Positions 26,020 through 34,584 of a stretch of 64,000 nucleotides of DNA are shown here, in pieces (within the stretch, counting starts at the first letter, position 1; every line of letters starts with the position of its first letter). The stretch is taken from NCBI RefSeq assembly GCF_028736035.1, contig NZ_CP117866.1, forward strand, positions 4,216,001-4,280,000, read 5' to 3'. Source of the DNA: Streptomyces sp. T12 (lineage in GTDB: Bacteria > Actinomycetota > Actinomycetes > Streptomycetales > Streptomycetaceae). The notes below the pieces were generated by a model that had not been told where the DNA came from, searched no databases, and worked only from the letters and a program-made list of their open reading frames with translations. The position numbers and the translations under genes are program-made.

Positions 26020-26480
26020 CTGCTGGGGGTTTGGGGGGAGCTGACTGCTGGGGGTCCGGGGTGGGGTGGGCCTCGGATTGGGGGGTCCGGGGTGGGGTGG
26101 GCCTCGGACTGGGTGGTCCGGGGGTGGATGGCCGGGGGCTGGACGGCCCGGGGGTTGAACGGCCGAGGGCTCGACGGCCGAGGGCTCGACGGCTCGGGGC
26201 TGGATGGCCCGGGCGCTGGACGACTCGGGGCTGGACGGCCCGGGGGTTGGATGGCCCAGGCGCTGGACGGCCCGCGGACTGGACGGCCGGGCGCTCGACG
26301 ACTCGGGGCTGGACGACTCGGGGCGCGACGGCCCAGGGGCTGAACGGCCCAGGGGCTGGACGGCCCGCGGACTGGACGGCCGGGCGCTCGACGACTCGGG
26401 GCTGGACGACTCGGGGCGCGACGGCCCGGAGGCTGGACGGCCCGGAGTTGGGTGGCTGGGCACTGGACGGACCGGGGCTG
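26011..26480. repeat. G-rich degenerate tandem repeat block with exact 73-bp duplication
   Basis: The space between two convergent genes is filled with variations on a 12-15-bp G-rich word (GGGGCTGGACGGCCC). Three scales are visible. A 20-bp unit is repeated at 26011 and 26036; a 25-bp unit at 26053 and 26084; and a 73-bp segment occurs identically at 26262-26334 and 26355-26427 (period 93 bp). All six frames are partly open, but the peptides are only repeats such as RGLDGRALDDSGLDD and no ribosome binding site is seen, so I do not call genes. It may act as a terminator-like or structural spacer, or be a variable-number repeat. Confidence 0.85.
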
Positions 26481-26600
26481 GGTGACCGGCTGGTCGGTGA
26501 GCGGGGGCGGGTCACTCGCCGGTGGTGGGCTGGTTCCTCAGCTCATCTCCGGTGCCGGGCAGTTCCCAATCCCGCCTTGTTCCCACCCTGGCGGCGGCAC

Positions 26601-27488
26601 TCACTCCAGGGCCGCCTGCCCCGTCAGCGCCGTCAGACTGACCCGCATCTGCCCGATGTGCGCCCGCACGTCGTCCCACATGTCCCCGTGCTCGCGCAGC
26701 ACCCGTTCCGTCTCCCGGGCGATGGCGTCCGACCGCCGCCGAGCCTGCGCGAGCAGCTCCGTCGCGCGCGCCCGCGCCTCCTCCTGCAAGCGCTGCGTCG
26801 AGGCGTGCGCGTCCGCGAGCTCCTGCTCCGCCTCGGCCAGCGAGGCCTCGGCCCGCGCCATCCCCTCCTTCTCGAACACTTCCAGCGCCGCCAGCCGCTC
26901 CTCGGCCTCCCGCTCGAACTCGGTCCACCGCGTGGTGTGCTCCTTGTCCTGCTCGGTGAGCATCCCGGCGGTGCGCTCCCGTACCTCGCGCAACGTGCCG
27001 AGCACCTCCCCGCGCCCCTCCTTCACATCGCGCCGGGCGGTGACACGGAGCTCGATCGCCTCCGCACGCGCCGCGAGCAACCGCTCATCGGCACGCTCTT
27101 CCGCATCGGCGCGTACGGCATCGGCGTACGCCTGTGCCGCGTCACGCACGCCGTTCGCGCGCTTCTGCGCCTCGTCGACCAGGGCCTGGGCCTCCTGCCG
27201 CGCACCTTCCCGCAGGGTCTCGGCCTCCTCCTGCACCAGCATGAGGATCCGCCGCGCGCGCCCCCCGAGCGTCTCGTACGTCTGCGGGGCGAGCTGCGCC
27301 ACCTCCTCACGCAGCTGCTCCACCTCCTCCTCCATCTCCCGGGCGAGCACGGTGAGCCGGGCGGCCCGTTCCCAGGCCGCGTCGCGGTCGCTGAAGAGGG
27401 CGTCGACGTAGGCGTCGACCTGTTCGGGACGGTAGCCACGCCCTCGTACGACCGCGAAGTCGTAGAGCGAGACCGGTGCGCTGCTCAT
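26601..27488 (-). CDS. DivIVA/FilP-like coiled-coil protein ('cellulose-binding protein')
   Basis: A 295-residue protein, nearly all heptad coiled coil. The first 45 residues (LYDFAVVRGRGYRPEQVDAYVDAL) match the DivIVA membrane-targeting head; the remainder is rich in Ala, Glu and Arg and resembles FilP and the proteins annotated in Streptomyces as cellulose-binding. FilP-type proteins form filaments that support polar growth in hyphae. ATG 27488 is chosen as the start of the conserved head, although the frame is open to 27506. Its promoter lies in an unusually A/T-rich patch at about 27509-27560. It is convergent with the symporter across the repeat block. Confidence 0.88.
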   Translation of the reverse strand: MSSAPVSLYDFAVVRGRGYRPEQVDAYVDALFSDRDAAWERAARLTVLAREMEEEVEQLREEVAQLAPQTYETLGGRARRILMLVQEEAETLREGARQEAQALVDEAQKRANGVRDAAQAYADAVRADAEERADERLLAARAEAIELRVTARRDVKEGRGEVLGTLREVRERTAGMLTEQDKEHTTRWTEFEREAEERLAALEVFEKEGMARAEASLAEAEQELADAHASTQRLQEEARARATELLAQARRRSDAIARETERVLREHGDMWDDVRAHIGQMRVSLTALTGQAALE

Positions 27489-27897
27489 CCTGGAACCCCT
27501 CTCCACCGAACTACAAAAATGATGATTTAGCGCCCATCTTGATGTATCAGGTGGAATCGCTCATAACGCGACACTCCGCGCGCAGGGGCACGAGGCAGGC
27601 GCAGGGGCACGGCACGGGCGCAGAGACACAGAGGAGAGATGCCGAGGCGCAGGGGCGCGGAGGGGCGGGGCGTAAGGGCGCGGGGGCGTGATGGAGCGGG
27701 GTGCAATGGCAAGCGGGTGAAGTGACGCGCGGGCGTAAAGGCGTGCGGGTGAGGTGGCGCGCGGGGCACTGGGGTACGGGCGATCGGTGCGCGGTGCGCG
27801 GTGCGCGGGCGCATGCGAAAGGGCCGGCCCCGGTGTCACACAACCGAGAGCCGACCCTTCGCTACCTACCTACCTACCGACAGCCGAGGGGGAAGCC
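27489..27897. other. Intergenic region: A/T-rich promoter patch, low-complexity G-rich stretch, terminator
   Basis: From 27509 to about 27560 the sequence is markedly A/T-rich for this genome and should hold the promoter of the coiled-coil gene. From 27580 to 27815 it is a low-complexity run of GCAGGGGC / GGGCGTAAGG / GTGCGCG words, including three tandem GTGCGCG copies near 27787. A hairpin terminator follows at 27818-27859, then (TACC)4 at 27863-27878. Small ORFs on both strands here are repeat by-products. Confidence 0.6.
27818..27859 (-). terminator. Terminator of the SUKH-4/deaminase fusion gene
   Basis: Read on the minus strand, AAGGGTCGGCTCTCGG pairs through G-U tolerant matches with CCGGGGCCGGCCCTT around a GTGTGA-type loop, beginning 39 bp after the stop codon at 27898. 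Confidence 0.65.
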
Positions 27898-30681
27898 TCA
27901 CAGCAACCCGTCCCACATCTGCTCCAGCAGCACCGACCACCAGCTCTCCGGCGATCCGAGCGCCGCCGGGTCGAGGGCGGCGAGCTGGGCCTGGAAGTCG
28001 ACGGTCCAGCGGCCCGCCTGCTCCTGGTTCAGGCCGAAGCGAAGACGCCACATCCGGCCGAGCAGCGCCAGGCAGCGCTGGAACTCCGGCAGCCCGGTGT
28101 TCACGAACTGCGGCGCTACGGGCGCGCCGCCCGGGCCCGCCTCCACGGGGACGGCGACGATGTGCGCCGTCCCGTACTGCACGCAGAGCGCCTTGCCGAA
28201 GTCGCTGCCCATGACGAGGTACGAGCCCGCGTCCGACGCCGGCTGCACCCCGCGCTCGGCCGCCAGCTCCGCCAGCGTGGGGACGGGCCGCCCCGGCTGG
28301 GCCTGCGCCCAGAAGAACGGGCCCAAGTCCATCGGCAGCCCGCCGACCACCAGGCTGTGCGCCACGACCGGCGGCACGCCCTGCCGGGACACGGCGGCCT
28401 GCTCGAACCGGAAGAGCCCCGGCCCGAACGCCCCCGCCAGCTCCTGCGCCACGCCCTCCGGCGGAATCGGCGGTGCCGCCTGCACCTGCGGAAGCGGCGC
28501 GCGCACCGGCGCCGGGCGGGCGGGCCCGTCGGCCACCTGGTGCAACTCGCCCTGGTGCGCCAGCAGTTGCTGCATGCCCTGCTGCCGGCTCGCGTGATCC
28601 GTGCCGTACGGCGCGATGGACGTGATCCGTGCCTGCGGCCACTGCTCCCGGATCATCCGTGCGCAGTACGCACCCGGCAGCTCACACGACTCCAGCTCCG
28701 TGTGCAGCTCCAGCACCTGGTCCGGGGGCACGTTCATGCCCCGCAGCTCGTGGAAGATCTGCCACTCCGGGTGCGGCGTACCCGGCGCCGAACGCCGGAT
28801 CAGCTGCTGCTCCGACCCGTCCTGCGCGCGGTAGCGCAGGACGGCCTGGTAGCCGGGGCCGACGGTCGGCTGGCCGGTGGGCTGCTGGGGGTAGCCGTAC
28901 GCCGGGGGCTGCCCCGGACCGGACTGACCCGGACCCGGCTGACCCGGACCCGGCTGCCCGGGAGGCGGCGGAAACGCACCCGGCGGCACAGGCGGCTGCG
29001 GGGCACCGGGCGGCATACCCGGAGCGCCCGGAGCCATGCCAGGGGCGCCCGGAGCCATACCGGGAGCGCCAGGAGGCTGGGGCACGCCCGGCGGCATACC
29101 CGGAGCGCCAGGAGCGCCAGGAGCGCCCGGAGGCTGGGGCGTGCCAGGGACCTGCGGTGGCTGCGGGACGCCGGGCGCCTGCGGCGGCGGAGGCACACCG
29201 GGGCCGCCCACCGGGGGCCCGGCCAGCACGGTCTCCGCGTGGTGTACGGCACCGCGCGCACCGCCGGAAGAACCCTGGGCGCCCTGCCCACCTGGCATGC
29301 CCGGGGCGCCGGGAGGGTGCGGGGCACCCGGAGGCTGCGGCGCACCGGGAGTTCCAGGTGCACCCGGGGCACCCGGGGCACCGGGAGGCTGCGGCGCACC
29401 AGGCATGCCCGGGGCGCCCGGAGGCTGCGGAGGGCCACCCATCCGGCCCGGGTCGGCCAGCACCGTGGCGGCATGGTGCACACCGCCCGGAGGCGTACCG
29501 CCGGGCGAGTTGGGGGCGCCGGGCGGCTGCGGCACGCCAGGCGCGTTAGCGGCACCCGGCCCCTGCGGAGCCCCCGGCCCGGCAGCACCCTCAGGTCCAC
29601 CGGGCCCCAACGCCGACACGAGCTGCGTCGGAACGTACCCACCCGCCGGCACACCCGGCGCACCCGGCGGCGGAGGCGGCGTCGCCCCACCCCGCGCACG
29701 AGGAGGCGCCGCCTTGCTCGTCGCGGCATCGGCGATGTCCCCGGCGTTCGGCGCCGGCGGCTGCCCCGGCCCGCCCGGCGCCTGCGGCGCACCGGCACCC
29801 TGCGGATAGCCGTACGAAGGCGCACCCGGCACCGGCGGAGGCGTCGGCCCCGGAGGGGGCGTACCCGGCACACCCGCACCCTGCGGATAGCCGTAAGACG
29901 ACGCACCGGGCCCCGGCGGCGGCGTGCTGCCCTGCGGCGCACCACCCTGGCCACCCGGCGCGCTCGGATCGTCGACCGCCGGTTCGACCGCCGTCGACGG
30001 AAGTTGGCTGCCGCCCGACATCAGCGCTGTCTTGGCGTCCGGCGGCGTGGTGTCGTCACCGCTCAACGGCGGCGCGAACACCGTCTCCGGCAACGGCACG
30101 GAACGGTCCTCACCGACATCGGCGTTGGTGTCCGTGCCGGCCCAAGGAGTCGCCCCGTCAGGCACACCGGGCATCCCCGATCCGCCGGTCCCGGACGCAC
30201 CGGACGCACCCGCATCCACAGCCACACCGGCACCAGCACCGACCCCCGCACCGGCACCGGCACGGGTGTCGAAGTCCGACCCCGGCCCCCCGCCCCGCCG
30301 ATCCGGAACCCCTATCCGGTCCGCCGCCTCCTGCAACCACTCCGGCGGAGTCAGCAGGAACGACGTCTGATTCAGGTCCACCCGAGCCGGAGCAGCCGGC
30401 GCCGGTTCCGCAACCGCGTCCGCGCGGCCGTACTCCTCCTCGTACCGGCGAATCACCTCACCCACCGGCAGCGAAGGCCACAGCGTGGCCTCACCACTGT
30501 CCCGGGCGATCACCAGCCGCTGCGCACCCCCGTCCGAGCTCGGCCCGTCCGCACGGTCCTCGGCCCACACCACGAACCCGAGCTCGAACTCCCGCACCCG
30601 CACCTCACGATGCTGGTACGACGGCACATCCCCGTTGATCCACTCTTCCGCGCGCTCCTGCGCCTGCGCGAACGTCACCAT
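27898..30681 (-). CDS. YrhB-like / Pro-Gly linker / nucleotide deaminase / SUKH-4 fusion protein
   Basis: A 927-residue protein with unusual architecture. Residues 1-87 resemble the YrhB/Imm35 immunity fold (EFELGFVVWAEDR, LPVGEVIRRYEEEYG). Residues about 95-610 are low-complexity, with dozens of PGAPGxPxG repeats and two VHHAxTVLA islands. Residues 611-705 look like a nucleic-acid deaminase of the polymorphic-toxin type: HTELESCELPGAYC supplies His660, Glu662, Cys666 and Cys673. Residues 740-927 are a SUKH-4 immunity-type domain ending VLLEQMWDGLL. ATG 30681 is preferred because GGGGGAG lies 11 nt upstream; GTG 30693 overlaps the stop of the preceding gene (GTGA) and is possible. No secretion signal is present, so it probably acts inside the cell. 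Confidence 0.8.
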   Translation of the reverse strand: MVTFAQAQERAEEWINGDVPSYQHREVRVREFELGFVVWAEDRADGPSSDGGAQRLVIARDSGEATLWPSLPVGEVIRRYEEEYGRADAVAEPAPAAPARVDLNQTSFLLTPPEWLQEAADRIGVPDRRGGGPGSDFDTRAGAGAGVGAGAGVAVDAGASGASGTGGSGMPGVPDGATPWAGTDTNADVGEDRSVPLPETVFAPPLSGDDTTPPDAKTALMSGGSQLPSTAVEPAVDDPSAPGGQGGAPQGSTPPPGPGASSYGYPQGAGVPGTPPPGPTPPPVPGAPSYGYPQGAGAPQAPGGPGQPPAPNAGDIADAATSKAAPPRARGGATPPPPPGAPGVPAGGYVPTQLVSALGPGGPEGAAGPGAPQGPGAANAPGVPQPPGAPNSPGGTPPGGVHHAATVLADPGRMGGPPQPPGAPGMPGAPQPPGAPGAPGAPGTPGAPQPPGAPHPPGAPGMPGGQGAQGSSGGARGAVHHAETVLAGPPVGGPGVPPPPQAPGVPQPPQVPGTPQPPGAPGAPGAPGMPPGVPQPPGAPGMAPGAPGMAPGAPGMPPGAPQPPVPPGAFPPPPGQPGPGQPGPGQSGPGQPPAYGYPQQPTGQPTVGPGYQAVLRYRAQDGSEQQLIRRSAPGTPHPEWQIFHELRGMNVPPDQVLELHTELESCELPGAYCARMIREQWPQARITSIAPYGTDHASRQQGMQQLLAHQGELHQVADGPARPAPVRAPLPQVQAAPPIPPEGVAQELAGAFGPGLFRFEQAAVSRQGVPPVVAHSLVVGGLPMDLGPFFWAQAQPGRPVPTLAELAAERGVQPASDAGSYLVMGSDFGKALCVQYGTAHIVAVPVEAGPGGAPVAPQFVNTGLPEFQRCLALLGRMWRLRFGLNQEQAGRWTVDFQAQLAALDPAALGSPESWWSVLLEQMWDGLL

Positions 30682-30689
30682 CGCGAAGC

Positions 30690-31685
30690 TCACTCCCCCA
30701 CAGCCGCGGCAGCCACGGGCACCGCATGCGCGAACCCACCATCCACCATCAGATTCGCGACCGTCTCCAACTCCGGCGGCGAACCCGCCAGTCGGGACAG
30801 AAACACGTCGAAGTCCTCACCGCACGGCATCAGCAACCGCTCCACGCGCTCGGCCGGCGACCACGAGGGATCCACGTCCCGCGCGTCGTCGTACGCGCAG
30901 AACCACACCGAACCGAGCCGCTCGCCCTTCACCTTCACGGTCAGCAAACCGCCCTGCACGAACCCGACACCCAGGTAGTCCTTGGTCAGATGGTCCCGCA
31001 GGCACTTGTTGACGTAGACCAGGTCGTTGACCGCCGCCTCGTCCCGCACGGTGAACAGCGGTTGGTCGACCAGCAGGCCCAACTCCGCGTCCAGAGCCGT
31101 CCCCACCGGCGCACAGCCACCCGCCGCCTTCAGGAACGACCGACACGCACCCGGCAGCCGGTACCCGAGATCCTCCTCGGCCCCCAGCACCTGCGACTCC
31201 GTCACCGCCACACCCGACTTCGGCAGCCCGAAGTGCGCCGGCCGCGTCTCCTGCAACGGCCGCGTCCCCCGCTTGTTCTGGTCCACCGTCGACGTGGCGA
31301 TCCCACCGTGATGCCGCAGCAGCGCCTTCACCTCGACCGGAACCAACTCCAGCCGCCGCGAACCCACCACGTGATGCCACGTCCAGCCGTGCGGCGTCGC
31401 CACCGCCGGGATCGTGTCCCACAGGTCGTGCCCCGACGCCGCCAGCGCCGCGTTCGCCGACACGTAGTCCGTCAGCCGCAACTCGTCGACGCCGAAACCC
31501 TCCGGCGGCTCCGCGATCTCCGCCGCCGCCCGCGCATACGGCGAGAAGTCGGGGTAACCATGCTCGTCCACCCGTACTCCTCTCGGGTGACGTGACGCCC
31601 GAACCGGATCCGGGAAATGCACGACCTGCCCGGCGTAGGCCGCGTTCGGCGGCGCGGCTTGCTGCCCGAGCCGACCTGTCGTCAT
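30690..31685 (-). CDS. WHH/HNH-type nuclease domain fused to SUKH (SMI1/KNR4) domain
   Basis: A 331-residue protein. Residues 85-130 carry TPHGWTWHHVVGSRR and LVPVEVKALLRHHGG, the pattern of HNH/Endo VII-superfamily nucleases with the conserved WHH triad (Trp103, His104, His105, with His125/126 after). Residues 155-330 resemble a SUKH/SMI1-KNR4 domain (AEEDLGYRLPGACRSFLKAAGGC), normally an immunity module. A toxin-type nuclease and an immunity-type fold on one chain is unusual. ATG 31685 has AGGGGG upstream. It is followed at once by the deaminase/SUKH-4 gene, and the two look translationally coupled. No secretion or pre-toxin domain is seen. Confidence 0.78.
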   Translation of the reverse strand: MTTGRLGQQAAPPNAAYAGQVVHFPDPVRASRHPRGVRVDEHGYPDFSPYARAAAEIAEPPEGFGVDELRLTDYVSANAALAASGHDLWDTIPAVATPHGWTWHHVVGSRRLELVPVEVKALLRHHGGIATSTVDQNKRGTRPLQETRPAHFGLPKSGVAVTESQVLGAEEDLGYRLPGACRSFLKAAGGCAPVGTALDAELGLLVDQPLFTVRDEAAVNDLVYVNKCLRDHLTKDYLGVGFVQGGLLTVKVKGERLGSVWFCAYDDARDVDPSWSPAERVERLLMPCGEDFDVFLSRLAGSPPELETVANLMVDGGFAHAVPVAAAAVGE

Positions 31686-32002
31686 GGCGGTTGCCCCCTG
31701 CGGCGTTCTGATACGGCCCGCCATGACCACACTCGGTCACAACGCCCCGTATCGGCTGTCTCGTCTGCGTCCCCACGTCACCGCATGGAAAGCGGTGCCG
31801 ACAGCCTATGCGGTACGACGACACCGGTCACCGGCACCGGGCACCACCCCCTCCGCTTCCGTGACCAGCCGTCACCCCGCCGTGACAGCCCGCCCAAACC
31901 CGGGCGTGTCGCGCGGCCCCAGCTTCCGCACCCGCCACGCCTTTTGGCACTCTGTGACGTCCGAGAGCATGCCCGGGGGATGCTCGGGAGGGGATGATGA
32001 TC
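31686..32002. promoter_or_regulatory. Divergent control region of the two toxin/immunity arms
   Basis: These 317 bp separate the minus-strand WHH/deaminase arm from the plus-strand YwqJ/SUKH-3 arm. Near the plus-strand gene, TTGGCA (31944-31949) may be a -35 element. A 6-bp inverted repeat GAGCAT/ATGCTC (31965-31970 and 31980-31985) abuts the ribosome binding site GGGAGGGG (31986-31993) and could form a hairpin that affects initiation. I see no further conserved element. Confidence 0.45.
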
Positions 32003-32518
32003 ATGAACGCGACGCAGACAGGCCCACACGCAGCGAGTTCCGGCGACCCCCGCATCGGCTGGAGCACCGCCGAAACACCCCACGCGCCGACGCTCCGTCA
32101 CCGCCGCGACGGCATACTCCCGACCGTCGCCGCCGCCCTCTCCGTCCGCGGCGCCACCCTCACCGGCACCGCCGCCCGCGGCGACCAACCCCCGCCACTG
32201 CACCACCTCGTCCAGGACTTCCTCGACACCCTCACCAGCTCAGAACGCGACCGCTTCACCGGCCGCTGCGCCGAGACCATCCTCATCTCCCGGCACCTCG
32301 CCGCCGCCGACGACGCCCGCAGCAAACGCGCCGCCCGCAAACCCATGACCAACGGCGAAGCCCGCAAAGCCCTCAAGCAGGCCAAGCTCACCGCCCGCCG
32401 CATCCGCGAGGACGGCGACCCCCTGCACGGCAGCTTCGCCGCACCCTGCCGGGCCTGCACGGCCCTCAGCGCCCACTTCGGCGTCCGCATCGTCGACCCG
32501 ACAACCACCGGCAACTGA
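32003..32518 (+). CDS. YwqJ-related putative deaminase
   Basis: A 171-residue protein with the two zinc-site motifs of the YwqJ branch of toxin-type deaminases: CAE at 89-91 (in FTGRCAETILISR) and PCRAC at 148-152. The N-terminal half (WSTAETPH, ILPTVAAALSVRGATLTG) is well known to me from Streptomyces homologues. ATG 32003 is chosen because GGGAGGGG ends 9 bases upstream; ATG 31994 would leave no spacing. A SUKH-3 gene follows after 50 bp, an arrangement typical of toxin plus immunity. The protein lacks a secretion signal and is not fused to a delivery domain, so it may act as an intracellular or phage-triggered toxin. Confidence 0.85.
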   Translation: MNATQTGPHAASSGDPRIGWSTAETPHAPTLRHRRDGILPTVAAALSVRGATLTGTAARGDQPPPLHHLVQDFLDTLTSSERDRFTGRCAETILISRHLAAADDARSKRAARKPMTNGEARKALKQAKLTARRIREDGDPLHGSFAAPCRACTALSAHFGVRIVDPTTTGN

Positions 32519-32568
32519 CCCCGCACGCACGCACCACACGCACCACTCGCACGACGAACGAAGGGCCG

Positions 32569-33063
32569 ATGCAAGCCGACCGCACCTCAACCACCCGCTT
32601 CCCCGTCCCCGTCGACGCCACCCTGCGCGCCGCCGGCTGGCAACCCGGACGCTGGGACATCAAACAGGCCGAGTTCTGGGCCGACACCCTCCGCGACCAC
32701 GCCTCACCCGCCGGTCACCGCCACGCCGTCTTCCCCGCCGCCGTAGAGGCCTGGGCCGAATTCGGCGGCCTCCACCTCACCCCCACCGGCCCCGGCCGCC
32801 AGGTCGCCCCCGCCCACATCCACTTCGACCCGCTGCACGGCCTCCACATGGCCCGCACCCTCGGCGACCTCGGCCGCGCCCTCGACACCGAGGTCTGCCC
32901 CCTCGGCACCGAGACCGACACCCAGGCCCTCCTCGCCATCGACACCGAGGGCCGCATCTACGCCCTCGACCACACCGGCGACTGGTACCTCGGCCCCGAC
33001 ATCGACCAAGCCCTCGCCGGCCTCGTCTCCGGCATAGAACCGGCACGCCTGACAGCGGGCTGA
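32569..33063 (+). CDS. SUKH-3 family immunity-like protein
   Basis: A 164-residue SUKH-3 protein: RFPVPVDATLRAAGWQPGR at the start, FPAAVEAWAEFGGLHL in the centre, LGTETDTQALLAIDTEGRIYALDHTGDWYLG and a final helix. SUKH proteins neutralise toxins of many kinds, often the one encoded next door, here the YwqJ-like deaminase 50 bp upstream. ATG 32569 follows AAGGG at 32561-32565; the longer open frame back to 31684 is an artefact of base composition. The stop codon is 20 bp from the end of the convergent histidine kinase gene. Confidence 0.9.
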   Translation: MQADRTSTTRFPVPVDATLRAAGWQPGRWDIKQAEFWADTLRDHASPAGHRHAVFPAAVEAWAEFGGLHLTPTGPGRQVAPAHIHFDPLHGLHMARTLGDLGRALDTEVCPLGTETDTQALLAIDTEGRIYALDHTGDWYLGPDIDQALAGLVSGIEPARLTAG

Positions 33064-33082
33064 CCCACCCCCGCCGCCGCGA

Positions 33083-34417
33083 CTACGCCGCCGGAATCAC
33101 CGCCGACACCCGAAAACCCCCCGCATCCGTCGGCCCGGACACGAACACCCCACCCAGCCCCACCACCCGCTCCTTCATCCCCACCAGGCCGTTGCCCCCC
33201 GACGGCAACCGCGCCGACGCCGCCGACGCCACCTCCGGCGGCGGCTCGTTCTCCACCTGCATCGCGATCTCCGACACCCGATGCGCGAGCCGCACGTGCG
33301 TCTTCGCCCCCGCCGCATGCTTGTGGACGTTCGTCAACGCCTCCTGCACCACCCGATACGCCGTCTGCTCGACCTCCGGCGCATACGACCGCCACTCCCC
33401 CTCCACGGACAGATCCACCACCATCCCCGCAGCGGCCGACTGCCCGATCAACTCATCCAACTCGGACAGACAAGGCCCCTCGGCAGCCCCCTCGTCCCCC
33501 AGACCCCGCTCCCGATCGGCCGCGGCGGCGGCAGCAGCCCCCACAGCGGCAAGCGACACCACAACCCGCCGCTCCCGCTCCGCACCGCCACCCCCACTGC
33601 GCAGCACACCGAGCATCTCCCGCAACTCGGTCAACGCCTGCCGCCCCATGTCCCCCACCAGCGCGGCGTTCTTCACCGCCTTCTCGGGATCCTTCCTGGC
33701 CACAGCCTGCAGCGCGGCCGCATGCACCACCATCAGGCTCACCCGATGCGCGACCACGTCATGCATCTCCCGCGCAATCCGGGTCCGCTCCTCGTTCCGC
33801 GCCCACTCGGCCCGCTCCTCGGCCCGCTCGGCGAGCAGCTGAAGCTCCCGCTCAAGACTGTCGGCCCGCTCCCGCAGACTCTCCATCAGCCGCCGCCGAG
33901 CCCCCACATACAGCCCGAGCAGGAGAGGAGGCGCGGTCATGCCGACGGCCGTGGTGAGAGAGGCCAGGGGAACGACCCAGTCCCCGAACGTCAGATCCCC
34001 ACTCGCCACACCCTGCCGCACCCACACGAACGTCACGATCAGCATCCCGACGAACGACATCCCCGCCAGTGAGGCGATGATCCGCCGCGGCAACTCGGAA
34101 GCGGCGAGGGTGTACAGCCCGACGATGCCCATCAGGAACCCCATCTGGGCGGGCATGACGGCGATCGACACCAGCACGACGGCTATCGGCCACCGCCGCC
34201 GCAACACCAGCGCCGCCCCGGCCAGAACCCCGAACACGACCCCCGCGGCCTCCGGAATCCCGGCATCCCCCGCGAACCGATCCCCCTCAAACCCACACTC
34301 CAGCGCGGACACGACAGCCAGACTCACGTCCAGCACCGCACTGCGCACCCTGTCCCACCACCACGGCCCCGCCCCCGGTGGCGGGGCCTCGGCGTGGTCT
34401 TCCCCCGTCGTGGTCAT
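33083..34417 (-). CDS. Orphan sensor histidine kinase (HisKA_3/NarL-partner type)
   Basis: A 444-residue membrane kinase. The N-terminal third has four to five membrane spans (residues about 20-165), then a coiled coil with repeated ERAEERAEWAR. The H-box ERTRIAREMHDVVAHRVSLM holds the phospho-accepting His; the ATPase domain shows QEALTNVHKHA (N-box) and GNGLVGMKERV (G-box). This is the type that pairs with LuxR/NarL response regulators, but none is adjacent. The dimerisation/ATPase link contains an unusual Ala-rich insert (AAVGAAAAAAADRER). It may signal to one of the unpaired LuxR regulators further downstream in this window (48574, 56958) or elsewhere. Confidence 0.9.
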   Translation of the reverse strand: MTTTGEDHAEAPPPGAGPWWWDRVRSAVLDVSLAVVSALECGFEGDRFAGDAGIPEAAGVVFGVLAGAALVLRRRWPIAVVLVSIAVMPAQMGFLMGIVGLYTLAASELPRRIIASLAGMSFVGMLIVTFVWVRQGVASGDLTFGDWVVPLASLTTAVGMTAPPLLLGLYVGARRRLMESLRERADSLERELQLLAERAEERAEWARNEERTRIAREMHDVVAHRVSLMVVHAAALQAVARKDPEKAVKNAALVGDMGRQALTELREMLGVLRSGGGGAERERRVVVSLAAVGAAAAAAADRERGLGDEGAAEGPCLSELDELIGQSAAAGMVVDLSVEGEWRSYAPEVEQTAYRVVQEALTNVHKHAAGAKTHVRLAHRVSEIAMQVENEPPPEVASAASARLPSGGNGLVGMKERVVGLGGVFVSGPTDAGGFRVSAVIPAA

Positions 34418-34584
34418 GGCTCCAGCCTACGGGCGGGCCTCGATGGTTTTCCGGCGAGTTTTACGGACTGGCCTACACCACAGTCCGTAACCGAACGGAA
34501 GCGAAACAGCCCGATATCCCTCGAACTGCTGAATCGCTCACCGTTCGACTCCGGAAGCGATCATTCCGCCCGGACGGTACGCCT

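Noticed and set aside
26092..26485. Two small plus-strand ORFs encoding RGLDG/ALDDSG repeats
   Set aside because: The peptide simply follows the DNA repeat, other frames are equally open and no ribosome binding site is present.
28629..29954. Several long plus- and minus-strand ORFs within the Pro-Gly linker
   Set aside because: They are other frames of the repetitive linker of the deaminase/SUKH-4 gene.
31944..31972. CIRCE-like HrcA operator (TTGGCACTC ... GAGAGC)
   Set aside because: The right half does not match GAGTGCTAA and the spacer is 10 rather than 9 bp; no chaperone gene is near.
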